Shown here: piece after piece, positions 22,108-31,444 of the stretch
How the letters are laid out: each line of letters opens with the position of its first letter
Numbering within the stretch: position 1 is the stretch's first letter
Assembly: GCA_004369045.1 (NCBI GenBank)
Contig: ML213506.1
Coordinates: 755,512 to 819,511, forward strand
Direction: 5' to 3'
DNA length: 64,000 nt
Origin: Heliocybe sulcata
Lineage: Eukaryota; Basidiomycota; Agaricomycetes; Gloeophyllales; Gloeophyllaceae
Made by a program: the position numbers and the translations under genes
The notes under the pieces: generated by a model
What the model was told of the DNA's origin: nothing
The model's database searches: none
The model's input: the letters and a program-made list of their open reading frames with translations, nothing else

Positions 22108-22325
22108 CACGTGGCTTTCGTCGCCTATATGAACGCGACGTTGGTTCGCGTTTGGCTCTCTCCATTGAACTTCACGATGTCTACAAGCTCAAACATTATT
22201 GCGAATATTATNNNNNNNNNNCACGTGGCTTTCGTCGCCTATATGAACGCGACGTTGGTTCGCGTTTGGCTCTCTCCATTGAACTTCACGATGTCTACAA
22301 GCTCAAACATTATTGCGAATATTAT
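22108..22325 (+). other. Assembly gap (10 N at 22212-22221) flanked by an exact 104-bp duplication
   Basis: 22108-22211 and 22222-22325 are identical and sit directly on either side of ten Ns. Other copies of the block have this sequence once. This is most simply two contig ends that overlap but were not merged, so the real sequence probably has one copy. The X1 promoter and first codons are therefore shown twice. Confidence 0.9.
22222..22290 (+). promoter_or_regulatory. X1 core promoter: CACGTG E-box, TATA, short leader
   Basis: CACGTG at 22222-22227, then TATATGA at 22240-22246, then TCTCTCCATTGAAC, then the X1 ATG at 22291. The same order and spacing recur in copies 2-4 and, with diverged sequence, in copy 5 (12-13 bp between E-box and TATA, 51-73 bp from TATA to ATG). 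Confidence 0.6.
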
Positions 22326-24968
22326 ATTCGATTACTCCTCCTCAGGACTCACCTTTGGCACCGCCCCGCTGTCGAGCACGGTCGCCTGGATGGTCCGCCT
22401 CTCTCCCCCGCCGAACATACCCTCGCCCCTCAACGCCGTCCGCCGCCTCGACCGTCAACTGGACAACCTTCAACGCCCACAACCTTGGGATGGCGAGTCT
22501 GACTGGAGCTGGTACCAACGGAAGCACAAGTACATCCGGGTATTCCTAGCTGGCTGTCGTCTGCACGAGCGACGCCGAAGGGAGCTCGAGGCTGTCCCCC
22601 ACCTCCGACGCGTTCGACATGGCGAACTAACCGAAGGCTACGACGGACAAGGCAAAGTATCCAGCGGGAAGCGGCGCCGCGACGGCTACGACGGCTACGA
22701 CCCCCATGCAGACCGGCACGAGGTCGACGACTCTCGGCCAGCCTTCACCAAGCGCTGCACGGTCACAAGATGGGACGAGAGGGACGCGTGTATGGCGTCC
22801 TTTGTGGACCAGGACGTATGGCTGGGGCAGCTTCTGCAAGGTCGACAGGTATGTATCCAAATGATAGCCCACTGGTGAGTGACTGACGCCGGCGTCGTCT
22901 AGATTGTCGGCCACTTGGTCGTCAATGCTCAGGCTTCCGTTGCTCATGTTAAGCCCGAGGAGAAGGGTGATATGGTCAGTAGGACGTCGTTCTCTGCTAT
23001 TGTTTTCTGCTCACCGTCTGTCGTCGTTGTCGTCAGTCCTTCTTACTCAGGTTGGATCTGAACGCTGCCAAGGCCAAAGCCTACTGGGAGAAGCCACCTG
23101 CAAGTGTCTCGCACGTCGTCTCGTCGGCATTCGTCGCAGGTTGTCAAGATGACCTATCTTTGACTACACCAGCTCCTGACGTCATGGAGAACCAAGAGTG
23201 CTCTACCTTCGCCTCGGCTGTTCCTCGCTCGCTGGCTGCCCCTCCCGCTTCTGTCAACGTCTCCCTTCGCCCTACGACACACACGTCGAGCACTCCAGTA
23301 CATTCTACCAAGCTCCGTGTTGTCAGCTCTGGCAAGGAGAACAAGCACCGTCAACATCGGCTTGAAGCTGTGGAGAAGGCGAAGGCTCATCGAAGCAAGC
23401 GGGAAGCGCTCAAGTCCAAGGCTAAGAACGTACGTCAAGCACAGACACCCGAGCAAGCTGCTACGACGGAGACCGTTCTTTCTTCCTTCCTTCGTCCTGA
23501 AGCTTTCTCTGAGCTCGCGCCTCTTCCTCTTGCTCCTAGCTTGACATCTACTATTGAGGCCACTGTTCTCAGAGAAGTGCCCAGCTCAGAAGAGCCTGTC
23601 GATACTCCTGCTGCTAGTCTTTCTACTCCTGCGTACGCATCGACGTCTGGATCTTCGAGCAACACCCCGGCAGCATCGGCCGACGAAGTCGAGACCATCA
23701 TAGCCAGCACTCTTACTCCTGCCCCTGTGTCCTCACCGACATCTGCAGCTCCCGCCGACGGTCACGCACAGCTAATCAATCAAGCACAGACTGTCATCAC
23801 CCCCGCTGCTAGCGCTCATTCGGACGAGATGTCTCTCGACGCTCCTACAGTCAACGATGCCACTCCCAGCGAGCCTTTCCCTCAGGAAGCACCGACCGGC
23901 GGATCTGCTGACGTGGCTATGGAGGAGGCGATTGACGGGACGGACTTGCCGATGGACACTGACGAGCCTGCCGATGACCCCATCGCTGTGGCTCCGGTCA
24001 CCCATCAGGACGATGCTTCTGGGCAACAGGAATCGGGTGCGGAAGAGGAGCCTCAGGCCAGCGCGGATGAAGCAACAGACGAGGAGGCAAAGGGCAATGA
24101 CGATGCTGGTGAAAACACTCCGGTTACTGAAGACGCTCCTGCTCACGAAGGCGAAGAGGTCGAACACGCTTTCCCCACTGGCGGCCCAGACAGCATGGCT
24201 GTCGACCGTGGCACCGACGACGCTCCGACCAGCAGCGACAAGGATGTAGAGGTTCCAGAGCCAACTCCTCCAAAGAAGAACGTCATCAAGATCAAGTGGC
24301 GTTCTCATATGGAGAAGATTCGGAAGCGCGAGAAGGCAGAGAAAGAACTCGAGGATGCTCTAGCTGGCTTCACGCTTGGGTCTTCGACTTCATCTTCTAC
24401 TGCCGTCGACTCTGCTAGCAACGGTGCCGGTCCTTCTGTCTCGCTTGGATCAAATGCGCTGTTCGGCGCCAATCCTGACCACATTCAAGAGCGGGAAGAT
24501 GTCGAGCTCAATGCTTCCATTCGCGATCTCGAGACCATGGTTGTCGATGGCCACGCAAACGGTGGTCCTAGCCGGAAAGGCAAAGAGAAAGAAGCGGCTC
24601 CTGAGTCGAAGCGTCCAATCATACTGAAACTCAAGGGATGGGGCAGCACCATCAGGAAACAGGATGAGGACAAGAAGAGACAAGCAGACCTCGAGGATGC
24701 TCTTGGTGCTTTCTCGCTCGGTGGTTCTTCGTCTTCGTCTTCTGTTGGGCTCGACTCCCCTGGTATTGTCGCCGGACCGTCTTCCCCATCTACCACTGCG
24801 GACCAAACGATGTACGTCGAACAGGACAGCGGGTATGCGAGTGGCTCAGACGAGTCTTCAGCTGGTCGTCGACAGAAACCGAACGGCGACGACGCGGACA
24901 GCGGCGACGAGGACGCAGATATGCCACCCGACTCGGACGACGACCTTGGGGGCGATTCTTCTGTATGA
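22291..24968 (+). CDS. X1: protein of unknown family, conserved N-domain plus acidic disordered tail
   Basis: Not recognised. Exons 22291-22848, 22903-22974, 23037-24968; 853 residues; both introns are phase 0. Residues about 60-186 form the conserved domain: PWDGESDWSW, RKHKY, AVPHLRR, GKRRR, DDSRPAFTKRC, then LQGRQ at the exon end. Exon 2 encodes a short IVGHLVVNAQASVAHVKPEE segment. The large exon 3 is disordered and rich in Ala/Ser/Thr/Pro/Asp/Glu, with KEN-type basic patches near 290. It has two related modules near 623 (KKNVIKIKWR ... LEDALAGFTLGSS) and 735 (KRPIILKLKGWG ... LEDALGAFSLGGS). DSGYAS lies close to the C-terminus. The exon 3 acceptor (TCAG before TCCTTC) is chosen because it keeps the long frame in all copies. 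A nuclear role is a guess from composition only. Confidence 0.75.
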
Positions 24969-25019
24969 ACGGAGTGTGTGCGCGCGGGGGGAAGGGGTCG
25001 CGCAGGGGGGGCGGTGCAG

Positions 25020-26500
25020 CATTTCCATTTTCTTAATATCCTCTTTCATCTTTCTTATCTTTATTTCCTATACTATCGCTCGGAGATACCCCGCTCTATA
25101 CCCCACTATCTCTTTCATTCTTCTATTCCTTATATCCTCTTTTCTCTGGGATACCTGGCATCGGACTGAAGGTGCAGCTGGACAGCGACTGGAGGTGAGT
25201 AGCATCCTGTCTTTGACGTCTCCATATCCTAACGCTATTCGCTAGATTTTACCATGCGCACCTCGACAAAGTTCCACCGTCCCCACCACCCGACCACAAC
25301 GCGCATGCCCTGTGCGCTTCGACACTCTCTGCTATCGTCGATGGTCGGGCTGGGCGCGCATCATCTTTGCAGCCGGAGACACGGTACCAACTCGTACCAG
25401 CCTGGAAGACTGCAGACTGTGTACGTGTTCCATTACTCTTTCCCGGATGGGATGCTTACTCTGTTCCGTTTAGCCTCTTGACAGCCTCCATAGACGTCGA
25501 GGGTCGTTCACTATGGCGCTCGAGTAGCTCGAGACAGGTAGGGATTGTTCTATGGATCTCAACTGAATAGACTGGGACGAGCATCGAACGTGGGCGGCGA
25601 AAGGGCTGTTGGGCATCGCGGCACGGAGCCACCGGAGGAGACGGTCGACGTCGGGGGCGGCAACTGCATGTGCTTCATCAGCATTGGGTACGTCGTCTGT
25701 TCTGCTGTATGGTTCTCGAGCCTATCCTGACAGATACTCTCCAGGTCGGATCGTTGTGCACAAAGGACGTTACGCTCACCTGCTGCCAGCATTGCATTGC
25801 ATCGTACGTTTTCTCATCTGGCTTGCGCGGCACTGTATGTTGATGATATTTTGTAGGGTGCCAAACCATATTTATAGCACCCTCTGAATCTTTCTCCCTC
25901 TGTGGGCATGCTGGCGTCCTAAACTCGTGCATAACGTAAGTCGCCATTCACATCTCCAGTTCGATGATCCTGACTGTCACCCAGGTCCCCGACCTCCCTT
26001 CGGGGACAAACCCGCTCTAAGAGCGGCTCTACCAGCTCAGCCCCTAATTAGACAGATCGACGACAGCACCCCACAGGCTTCAAGAGACCGTGATAGCCCT
26101 TGCCCGAGTAGCAGCCCGATGCCTTTGCGACTCCTGGTATGTTCAGGTGAGTTTGTAGCTGACAGTCCCTGGCCTCATGGCCACGCCAGAACGACGACCC
26201 TCGTTGGGAGGTAAGGCTTCTGTACCGTCTTCCAGACGTTGCTCTTGTGTCGCAAGAGTCAGCTCTTGGAGGCATTTCGACTCACCATCACAGATTCGGA
26301 AGCCATGCCATCATCTCCATCCATGGCTCCAAATTCAAGTCGACCGATCGTGCTGGCCTTGCACGCGATTCTGCCTCCTGTCTCCGTCGCTGGCGTCTCC
26401 CTCCGTCCTCACTTTCACCACGTCAACACCAGTCCACGGGCTCACTATCACGCGTGTCGCGCTTTATCGTGGCCCAGCCCGCACTGCCTCTAGTATCCCC
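25020..26500 (+). other. Y1: spliced transcription-like unit downstream of X1, coding status uncertain
   Basis: Starts with a CT-rich tract (25020-25160) of the kind that precedes transcription starts in mushrooms. A chain of good splice junctions follows: donors GTGAGT (25195), GTACGT (25421), GTAGGG (about 25540), GTACGT (about 25688), GTACGT (about 25802), GTAAGT (about 25936), GTGAGT and GTAAGG near 26147-26210, each with a CT-rich or TAG/CAG acceptor 35-60 nt on. The junctions are kept in copies 2-4 and the first three in copy 5, but small indels shift the reading frame between copies. It could be a spliced noncoding RNA, a gene decayed in most copies, or a small-protein gene. I assign no product. 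Confidence 0.45.
25985..26045 (+). ncRNA. Structured element inside Y1: two adjacent hairpins
   Basis: GTCCCCGA (25985-25992) pairs with TCGGGGAC (26000-26007) as an 8-bp stem. CCGCTC (26012-26017) pairs with GAGCGG (26021-26026). The element recurs at 32426-32486 (+), 44594-44654 (-) and 51190-51250 (-). In those copies one stem base is changed but still pairs as G-U. It lies in what looks like an exon of Y. Whether it is a functional RNA is unknown. Confidence 0.35.
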
Positions 26501-26790
26501 TTCTCTTTTCTCTTTCATATATCATACTATCATGTCATCATTATCTCTCATGGGTGTATCTCCGAGCCGTCTCATCTCAGGATTCGTTTTGTATCGTATC
26601 TTTCTCTTTCTCTTTCTCTTTGGATCTCATTATCTCTCCTCGTATCATCATATGTATTCTGTTTCATTAATATATCCCACTATTCTCTCGTAAGCTCGCG
26701 TAATCTTGAACAGAGAACATAGCGAGACTAGAGGACGTTATTCGGACGTAGGCGACATAACGTGAAGTCGCTCATTCCTTTATGTGTCGA

Positions 26791-27053
26791 GGTCAAGCGG
26801 TGATATGTTCAGATGGTCTTGCCTGCTCCCTCGTCTTGTCTGGTGCTCTGGACTACGGTCTTGTTATTGCTCTAATACACCAGAAAGTAACATTTTTACG
26901 CCTTTTCCTTCTTCAAGTTGACAAACAGAAGACTACTTCAGTGATCAGGCCTCATGAGGTTGTCGTACGCCCTCTCTATTGGCTGGCGAAGCTGTGGCGG
27001 ACAGATACGAGGAGTCCTTGCACTTAATGTTGTGTTAAATACCTGAGGAAACC
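26791..27053 (+). pseudogene. MRPS9 3'-end fragment (last codons and downstream flank)
   Basis: GGTCAAGCGGTGATATGT matches the end of the MRPS9 last exon and the bases after its stop. The following 240 bp match the MRPS9 downstream flank with about one change in six. No MRPS9 exon 1 or 2 sequence is present, so this is a breakpoint inside the parent gene's last exon and not a retrocopy. Confidence 0.75.
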
Positions 27054-27341
27054 GTGGCTGCGGCCCAGCTGAATCGTCTGCAATGGGTCATCTCCCTATG
27101 TGACAATCGCAGGCGAGGCTACATGGAATCGTGCGAGCGTGAGTCAGAACCTAGCAGAACTCTTTCTGATTGCGCGAGAGAGATATACGCGTATCGAAGT
27201 CCCCAGTACTATCGCCTGCAGTTTGCACAGGGAGAAAAGGCAGCCCAAGATATCGCCCTCCAGCTGGGTAAGACGAGGAAGAGCCATCATCGCTTTTGCT
27301 TGTCCTTCCACGTGGCTGATTCGATAAGTATCCAGATGTGA
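27054..27341 (+). pseudogene. ORF 'W' relic, block 2
   Basis: A 95-codon frame with QLNRLQWVISLCDN and QFAQGEKAAQDIALQLGKTR, also found in block 3 (49261-49596, -) with many amino-acid changes, and decayed in block 1 (about 18060-18290). No start context or family support. Splicing or decay cannot be told apart. Confidence 0.3.
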
Positions 27342-27698
27342 TCAGGACGCGATCTGTCACGTCCGCGTGACACATCTCTTCAATTTCGACCACGATGTAG
27401 ACCTGCAATCTTAGAAGACACGATCAAGAAATGCGTCCAAGGATATTACCAGTAATGATCCGAGCTGTGGGTGAAGTCCTCTTTGAGAGCACACGTCAGC
27501 GGAGTGTAGTACTGATGCTCACCGAGATTTCGTTTTTCACAGGGGGAGTACTCGGGAAAAGCGCTCGAGGTACATTTTTGAATCTCGAGTGCCATCTCTG
27601 AATACCTTAGATCAGATGCTCGTGATAATGAAATTGTATGTTTACTTTTCGATTATCCTGCGAGTATCACTCATTCTCATACGCCGAGTTTTCAGATC

Positions 27699-28178
27699 TT
27701 AGTACCAGGCCTTGATCGTGATTTCCGTCAAATTAACGGCAGTCTTATACCAAAGGGAATCCCTTTCGCCGGCCATGGCCTCGAGATGAGCGTACGCATC
27801 TCGTACACCTCCTGCCATCCTGAACATTGACCTAGTCAGTTCAGAGATAGTCAAGCTCACATCCTGTGTTCGAGATGTTGCGCCATGGATGCTCTCGCAG
27901 TCCCGACTACGACAAGGAGCCATCATTCGTGCGCGGCAGATGTTTACTGGACCTTTAGAGAAATCACCCGCGGTGGTACTGTTATCTTCAGCTCTGGCAG
28001 CTGGACCGTCCCTGCTCCCGTTCGCTGCTAGCAGGCCGCTGTCTCGACCCATAGCGGAAACCTCTGAAGTCTGAAGGCGAATTAAATCACAACTATGGAG
28101 GTCTGGTGTTAATTCTACATGGTAATCAACAAGGTACGCTGTTGATATTGACCTTATCCAGGTTTGACTAGATATCAT
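27699..28178 (-). CDS. Z2: small ORF divergent from X2, unknown
   Basis: 159 codons on the minus strand, ending ISELTRSMFRMAGGVRDAYA...NLTEITIKAWY. The same frame is open in block 3 (48447-48896, 149 codons, identical C-terminus TAVNLTEITIKAWY). It is truncated in block 4 (55097-55363) and broken in block 1. Many of the differences between Z2 and Z3 change amino acids, so selection on the protein is doubtful. The start is uncertain: an internal Met (MGRDSG) is an alternative, and a GTCAAT-type donor lies near the first codons. It shares the short region before the X2 promoter. Confidence 0.35.
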   Translation of the reverse strand: MISSQTWIRSISTAYLVDYHVELTPDLHSCDLIRLQTSEVSAMGRDSGLLAANGSRDGPAARAEDNSTTAGDFSKGPVNICRARMMAPCRSRDCESIHGATSRTQDVSLTISELTRSMFRMAGGVRDAYAHLEAMAGERDSLWYKTAVNLTEITIKAWY

Positions 28179-28291
28179 TCAGCTAGATCTTCGTGGAGGA
28201 AAAGAAAAAGTGGTAGAGAGGGATGTGAAAGGTAAGCGTGAGACTTTATTGATCCCGAAATGGAAATGCTCCTTCTCAGTTTGTCACACCG

Positions 28292-28360
28292 CACGTGGCT
28301 TTCGTCGCCTATATGAACGCGACGTTGGTTCGCGTTTGGCTCTCTCCATTGAACTTCACG
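28292..28360 (+). promoter_or_regulatory. X2 core promoter: CACGTG E-box and TATA
   Basis: CACGTG 28292-28297, TATATGA 28310-28316, ATG 28361. It is identical to copy 1 in this stretch and matches copies 3 (48304-48299 and 48286-48282, minus) and 4 (54983-54978 and 54965-54961, minus). Confidence 0.6.
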
Positions 28361-31300
28361 ATGTCTACAAGCTCAAACATTATTGCGAATATTATCTTCG
28401 ATTACTCCTCCTCAGGACTCACCTTTGGCACCGCCCCGCTGTCGAGCACGGTCGCCTGGATGGTCCGCCTCTCTCCCTCGCCGAACATACCCTCGCCCCT
28501 CAACGCCGTCCGCCGCCTCGACCGTCAACTGGACAGCCTTCAACGCCCAGAACCTTGGGATGGCGAGTCTGACTGGAGCTGGTACCAACGGAAGCACAAG
28601 TACATCCGGGTATTCCTAGCTGGTTGTCGTCTGCACGAGCGACGCCGAAGGGAGCTCGAGGCTGTCCCCCACCTCCGACGCGTTCGACATGGCGAACTAA
28701 CCGAAGGCTACGACGGACCAGGCAAGGTATCCAGTGGGAAGCGGCGCCGCGACGGCTACGACGGCTGCGACCCCCATGCGGACCGGCACGAGGTCGACGA
28801 CTCTCGGCCAGCCTTCCTCAAGCGCTGCACGGTCACAAGGTGGGACGAGAGGGACGCGTGTATGGCGTCCTTTGTGGACCAGGACGTATGGCTGGGGCAG
28901 CTTCTGGAAGGTCGACAGGTATGTGTCCAAATGATAGCCCACTGTTGAGTGACTGACGCCGGCGTCGTCTAGATTGTCGCCCACTTGGTCGTCAATGCTC
29001 ACGCTTCCGTTGCTCATGTTAAGCCCGAGGAGAAGGGTGATATGGTCAGTAGGACATCGTTCTCCGTCGTTGCTTGCTGCTCACCGTCTGTCGTCGTCGT
29101 CGCCAGTCCTTCTTACTCAGATTGGATTTGAACGCTGCCAGGGCCAAAGCCTACTCTCCACCAAGTGTCTCGCAAGCCTGCTCAGCCGCATCCGTTACTC
29201 GCTCCGAAGATGATCTGTCTTTGACTTCGCCGGCTCCTGATGTCATGGAGGACCAAGAGTGCTCTGCCTCCCCTTCCGCCTTTGCTGCTCCTCGCTCACT
29301 GGCTGCGCTTCCCGCTTCTGTCAATGTCTCTCTCCGCCGTACCACGCAAACGTCGTGCACTCCAGCACGTTCTGCGAAGCTCCGTATCGTCAGCTCCGGC
29401 AAGGAGAACAAGGACCGTCAACATCGACTTGAAGCTGTGGAGAAGGCGAAGGCTCGTCGAAGTAAACGGGAGGCACTCAAGTCCAAGGCTAAGAACGTTG
29501 CTCAAGCGCAGACACCCGAGCAAGCTGCTACAACGGAGACCGTTCTTTCTTCCTTCCTTCGTCCTGAAGCTTTCTCTGAGCTCGCACCTCTTCCTCTTCC
29601 TCTTGCTCCTGTCGATGCCTTGATCTCTACCACCGAGGCCACTGTTCTTGGAGAAGTGCCCACCCCAGAAGAGCCTGTCGATACTCCTGCTGCTAGCGTT
29701 TCTACTCCTGCGTATGCATCGACGTCTGGATCTTCGAGCAACACCCCGGCAGCATCGGCCAACGAAGTCGAGACCATCAACGACCTCATAGCCAGCACTC
29801 TTGCTCCTGCTCCTGTGTCCTCGCCGACATCTGCAGCTCCCGCCGACGGTAACGCACAACCACTCAATCAAGCGCAGACTGCCATCACCCCCGCTGCCAG
29901 CGCTCATTTGGACGGCAGGTCTCTCGACGCTCCTTTAATCAACGATGCCACTCCCAGCGAGCCTTTCCCTCAGGAAGCACCGACCGGCGGATCCGCTGAC
30001 GTGGCCATGGAGGAGGCGATTGACGGGACCGACTTGCCGATGGACACTGACGAGCCTGCCGATGACCCAATCGCTGTGGCTCCGGCCATCAATCAGTACC
30101 ATGCTTCTGGGCAACAGAGCTCGGCCGCTGAAGCAACGGGTGAGCAGGCCAAAGACGATAACGGCGCTGGCGAAGGCTCTTCCATCGAAACATCTGGTCC
30201 TGAAGCGACTTTCAATCTCCATGCAGCTAGTACTCCTGCTCTTGCTTCTGTGCACACGCCGATGTTTCCCAGCGACGCTCTGGTGCAATCACCCCATGAG
30301 AAGACTGGCCACGCCGCCGCCGCTGGTGCTCATTCTCCTGAGATGCCTGTAGACGCTTCTATGGTAAACACCTCCCCCAGTGATGCCACTCCTAGCCAGA
30401 CGTCGACGAAAAAGATCGTCATCAGGATCCCGAAGATTGCGGTGACGAAGTTCCGGCAGAACAAGCTGGCAGAGGACAAGTTGGCCGCCCTACTCGAGTC
30501 CACAAGTCTGGGTGGCGCTGCTGACGACAATGGGCCTGGCCCGTCGAGGCGAAGCAACAGCAAGCAACAGCATTCTGGCCTACCCTACAGTAGTAGTCTG
30601 TCGATGACGCGCCGTTTCGCTCTTCAAGGTCGAAGGGAACGTCTGCAGCCGACACCTCAAGGCGGTGGCTCCGCTGACGTCCGCATGGAAGAAGCCATCG
30701 ACAACACTGACTCGCCCATGGACACTGACAATACCGTCGTCGACGAGCTCGCGAATGAACCAGTCATGGACGCTGCGCCCGCGGATGAGGACGCTCCCGA
30801 GAACCAGGAGTCGAGTGCTGAAGAGGAGCCTGGCAGTTCGGACGAAGCCACAGACGAGGATGCCGAGGCCGATGGCGACGCTGGTGAAGACTCTCCTGGC
30901 GAATCCAAGGGTCCCGCCGAAGAGGATGGCGAAGTCAATGCATCCACTAGCCATACGGACAACATGAGCATCGAGGGCCACGCCAATTACGGTCCGAGCC
31001 GGAAAGGCAAGGAGAAAGAAGCGGCTCCTGAGTCGAAGCGTCCAATAACACTGAAACTCAAGGGATGGGGCAGCACCATCAGGAAACACGATGAGGACAA
31101 GAAGAGACAAGCAGACCTCGAGGATGCTCTTGGTGGTTTCTCGCTCGGTGGTTCTTCGTCTTCGTCTTCTGTTGGGCTCGACTCCCGTGGTATTGTCGCT
31201 GGACCCTCTTCTCCAACTATGGCTGTCGAGGAAACGATGTACGTCGAACAGGACAGCGGGTATGCGAGTGGCTTAGACGAGTCTTCAGCTAGTCGTCGAC

Positions 31301-31395
31301 AGAAGCCGAACGCCGACGACGCGGACAGTGGCGACGAGGACGCAGAGATGCCACCCGACTCGGACGACGGCCTTGGGGGCGCTTCTTCTGCATGA
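28361..31395 (+). CDS. X2: largest X-family protein, with a duplicated acidic module
   Basis: Exons 28361-28918, 28973-29044, 29107-31395; 972 residues; same three-exon, phase-0 layout as X1. The N-domain differs from X1 by only a few residues. The tail has two versions of an acidic module: VAMEEAIDGTDLPMDTDEPA (as in X1 and X4) and VRMEEAIDNTDSPMDTDNTV (as in X3). It therefore looks like a fusion of both tail types, which explains its extra length. It carries the KKIVIRIPKIAV module (shared with X3) and the KRPITLKLKGWG module, and ends after DSGYASGLDESS and an acidic run. The last 320 residues are nearly identical to X3. Function unknown. Confidence 0.75.
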
Positions 31396-31444
31396 ACGGA
31401 GTGTGTGCAGGTGGGGTAGGGGTCGCGCAGGGGGGGGACGGTGC

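Larger units (their letters stand above)
21055..26785 (+). repeat. X/Y duplicated block, copy 1
   Basis: Contains a degraded Z region (about 21470-21890), gene X1, and unit Y1. It matches block 2 over its whole length and blocks 3 and 4 in reverse. It ends near 26785, where the MRPS9-derived flank of block 2 begins. The Y part (25060-25560) is essentially identical to block 2, while the X tail is closest to block 4. Confidence 0.85.

Noticed and set aside
22904-23152. Alternative end of X1 using acceptor TCAG at 23062 and a short C-terminus
   Set aside because: That join gives an early stop in all copies; using the upstream acceptor (before TCCTTC) opens 605-763 codons in every copy.
25254-25481. 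75-codon ORF beginning MRTSTKFHRPHHP in Y1 and Y2
   Set aside because: It runs through a conserved intron donor, and identity between the two copies reflects DNA identity of the whole patch. Copies 3 and 4 have a frameshift.
26239-26493. 84-codon frame at the end of Y1 as a protein gene
   Set aside because: The same region in copies 2-4 reads in different frames because of small indels, so this frame is not conserved.
21055-26785. X/Y block as a retrotransposon or other virus-like element
   Set aside because: No reverse transcriptase, integrase, capsid or transposase motifs, no terminal repeats at the block edges, and introns are retained. Segmental duplication explains it better.
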